In this document: one piece after another, positions 63,063-64,000 of the stretch
Position numbering within the stretch: the stretch's first letter is position 1
Layout of the letters: each line of letters begins with the position of its first letter
Assembly (NCBI GenBank): GCA_965197825.1
Contig: CBDANW010000003.1
Span: 1,612,001-1,676,000, forward strand
Origin: CBDANW01 sp965197825
GTDB taxonomy: Bacteria; Acidobacteriota; Vicinamibacteria; Marinacidobacterales; DATDRI01
DNA: 64,000 bases
Direction: 5' to 3'
Translations under genes and position numbers: made by a program
The notes under the pieces: model-generated
What the model was told of the DNA's origin: nothing
The model's database searches: none
What the model saw: only the letters and a program-made list of their open reading frames with translations

Positions 63063-64000
63063 AGCGTTCGATGCCGCCTTTCACGTACCCGTCCGCGTCC
63101 GCCTGCTCGAGAATCGGCCCGCTTAGCGCCATGGGTATCAATCGACCGCCGTCGGTGACGAGCTCTGGATAGATGGGCAACCGTGGTTTCAGCTCAAATC
63201 CGAGTGCTTCGGTCCGCGCACGGAGAGCACTAAGATGAGGCCACGGAGCCTCCGGATTCACATAGTCGATGGTAACGGGAGAGACGCCACCCCAGTCGTT
63301 GATACCGGCTCCCAGGAAGACCGGGTAGTTCTCTTCATTGAGATTGGGCGGCACCTGAATGTTGGCTCGCTCTCCAAGAATCAAACGAGCGACCGCCACC
63401 GTCCAACACATCTCGCCCGTCGAGGCGTCGGCGTGGAACCGCATGGCGGTATCGGGCTTCGCACGGAAGTTTTGGATGATGACTTCCTGTATGTGACCGT
63501 AGCGGTCGTTGAGATCTCTGATCGCGAGGAGTGAGTCGATCCTCTCCTCACGGCTCTCGCCGATTCCAACGAGAAGCCCGGTGGTGAAGGCAACGCGCTC
63601 GCGACCGGCGAGTTCCAGCGCTCGGATGCGGGCCCGCGGCCACTTGCTCGGCGCGTCGTGATGGGGCGCCCCTGGCTCAGCGAGCCGCGGGCTCACGTTC
63701 TCGAGCATGATGCCCATGGAGGCGCTGACCGGACGAAGCGCAACCAGCTCGCGCCGACTCATCGTGCCGGGATTGAGGTGAGGCAGCAAACCGACCTCGC
63801 GCAGCACGCGTGATGCCGCGTCACGTAAGTAGTGAAGCGTGCTCCGGTAACCGGACGCACGCAACCAGTTCTTTGCTTCGACGTAGCGCAGCTCAGGCCG
63901 CTCGCCGAGAGTGAAGAGTGCCTCGGTGCAACCGACCCTCTTCCCCGCCTTCGCCACCGCCACGACTTCGTCGAGCGTCAGGTAGAGCGAGTCGGTCTCC
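63055..64000 (-). CDS. cofG: Fo synthase subunit 1 (radical SAM), partial
   Basis: At least 314 residues; the frame is open at the window edge, so the N-terminus with the radical SAM cysteines is outside. ETDSLYLTLDEVVAVAKAGK and GCTEALFTLGERPELRYVEA are close to the CofG start. SASMGIMLENVSPRLAEPGA, ERVAFTTGLLVGIGESREER, IQEVIIQNFRAKPDTAMR and INDWGGVSPVTIDYVNPEAP are family blocks. CofG makes the SAM-derived radical adding to the ribityl pyrimidinedione. First gene of the cofGHDC-LLM operon as far as visible. Confidence 0.95.
   Translation of the reverse strand, partial: ETDSLYLTLDEVVAVAKAGKRVGCTEALFTLGERPELRYVEAKNWLRASGYRSTLHYLRDAASRVLREVGLLPHLNPGTMSRRELVALRPVSASMGIMLENVSPRLAEPGAPHHDAPSKWPRARIRALELAGRERVAFTTGLLVGIGESREERIDSLLAIRDLNDRYGHIQEVIIQNFRAKPDTAMRFHADASTGEMCWTVAVARLILGERANIQVPPNLNEENYPVFLGAGINDWGGVSPVTIDYVNPEAPWPHLSALRARTEALGFELKPRLPIYPELVTDGGRLIPMALSGPILEQADADGYVKGGIERYA

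Overview
The window is high-GC DNA from a Gram-negative bacterium, most likely an Acidobacteriota member. This is an inference. It rests on remnants of Ser/Thr kinases with a TolB-like beta-propeller tail, lipoproteins with clear lipoboxes, the MeaB and methylmalonyl-CoA epimerase genes, a form II molybdenum hydroxylase (cox-type) cluster and an F420 biosynthesis operon. About a quarter of the window is mobile DNA, and many chromosomal genes are interrupted, fused by deletion or frameshifted. The segment is therefore either undergoing genome decay or partly affected by indel errors in the assembly.

Layout. 1-5.3 kb: a partial amidohydrolase, a kinase remnant, an IS256-family deletion derivative, tRNA-Met, a ribbon-helix-helix antitoxin, a diheme cytochrome c lipoprotein and a second IS256-family element. 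5.4-10.7 kb: a CapA-like protein, an MFS exporter, a MoxR/transglutaminase deletion fusion, tRNA-Val, a 220-bp MITE-like repeat and a PspC protein. 10.7-18.7 kb: a PfkB kinase, MTA phosphorylase and methylmalonyl-CoA epimerase operon, then one Ser/Thr kinase gene broken by an IS30 element (itself hit by an IS256-family element) and by a hairpin-rich repeat, then a VapBC pair. 18.7-25.2 kb: MeaB GTPase, acyl-CoA dehydrogenase, MtgA, a frameshifted SGNH hydrolase, a frameshifted sodium/solute symporter and a PuuD-like membrane protein.

25.3-36.6 kb is one minus-strand block: the 3' end of coxS, then coxL, coxM, coxD, coxE and xdhC (a form II Mo hydroxylase with its maturation factors), followed by an ABC ATPase, an FtsX-type permease and an AttH/CrtC-like lipocalin. 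36.7-51 kb is an IS island: three copies of one IS256-family element, three of one IS3 element, and an IS66 element carrying a four-level nest of insertions. A truncated radical SAM gene, a DUF4349 lipoprotein and a zinc-ribbon protein survive between them. 51-56.9 kb holds a TPR protein, a second MITE copy, a secreted Cys-rich protein, coxG, an XdhC-YHS fusion, a coxL fragment joined by deletion to an acyltransferase fragment, and a PA0069-type radical SAM protein.

56.9-64 kb holds a second PfkB kinase and a translationally coupled minus-strand operon cofG-cofH-cofD-cofC ending in an F420-type luciferase-like oxidoreductase, the last gene being split by an intact IS256-family element. The genes join into three themes: Mo-hydroxylase maturation and use (two loci), propionyl/methylmalonyl-CoA metabolism (mce, meaB, acyl-CoA dehydrogenase), and F420 synthesis. 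Insertion coordinates are supported by target-site duplications read directly for seven of the ten full IS copies plus the two MITE copies.
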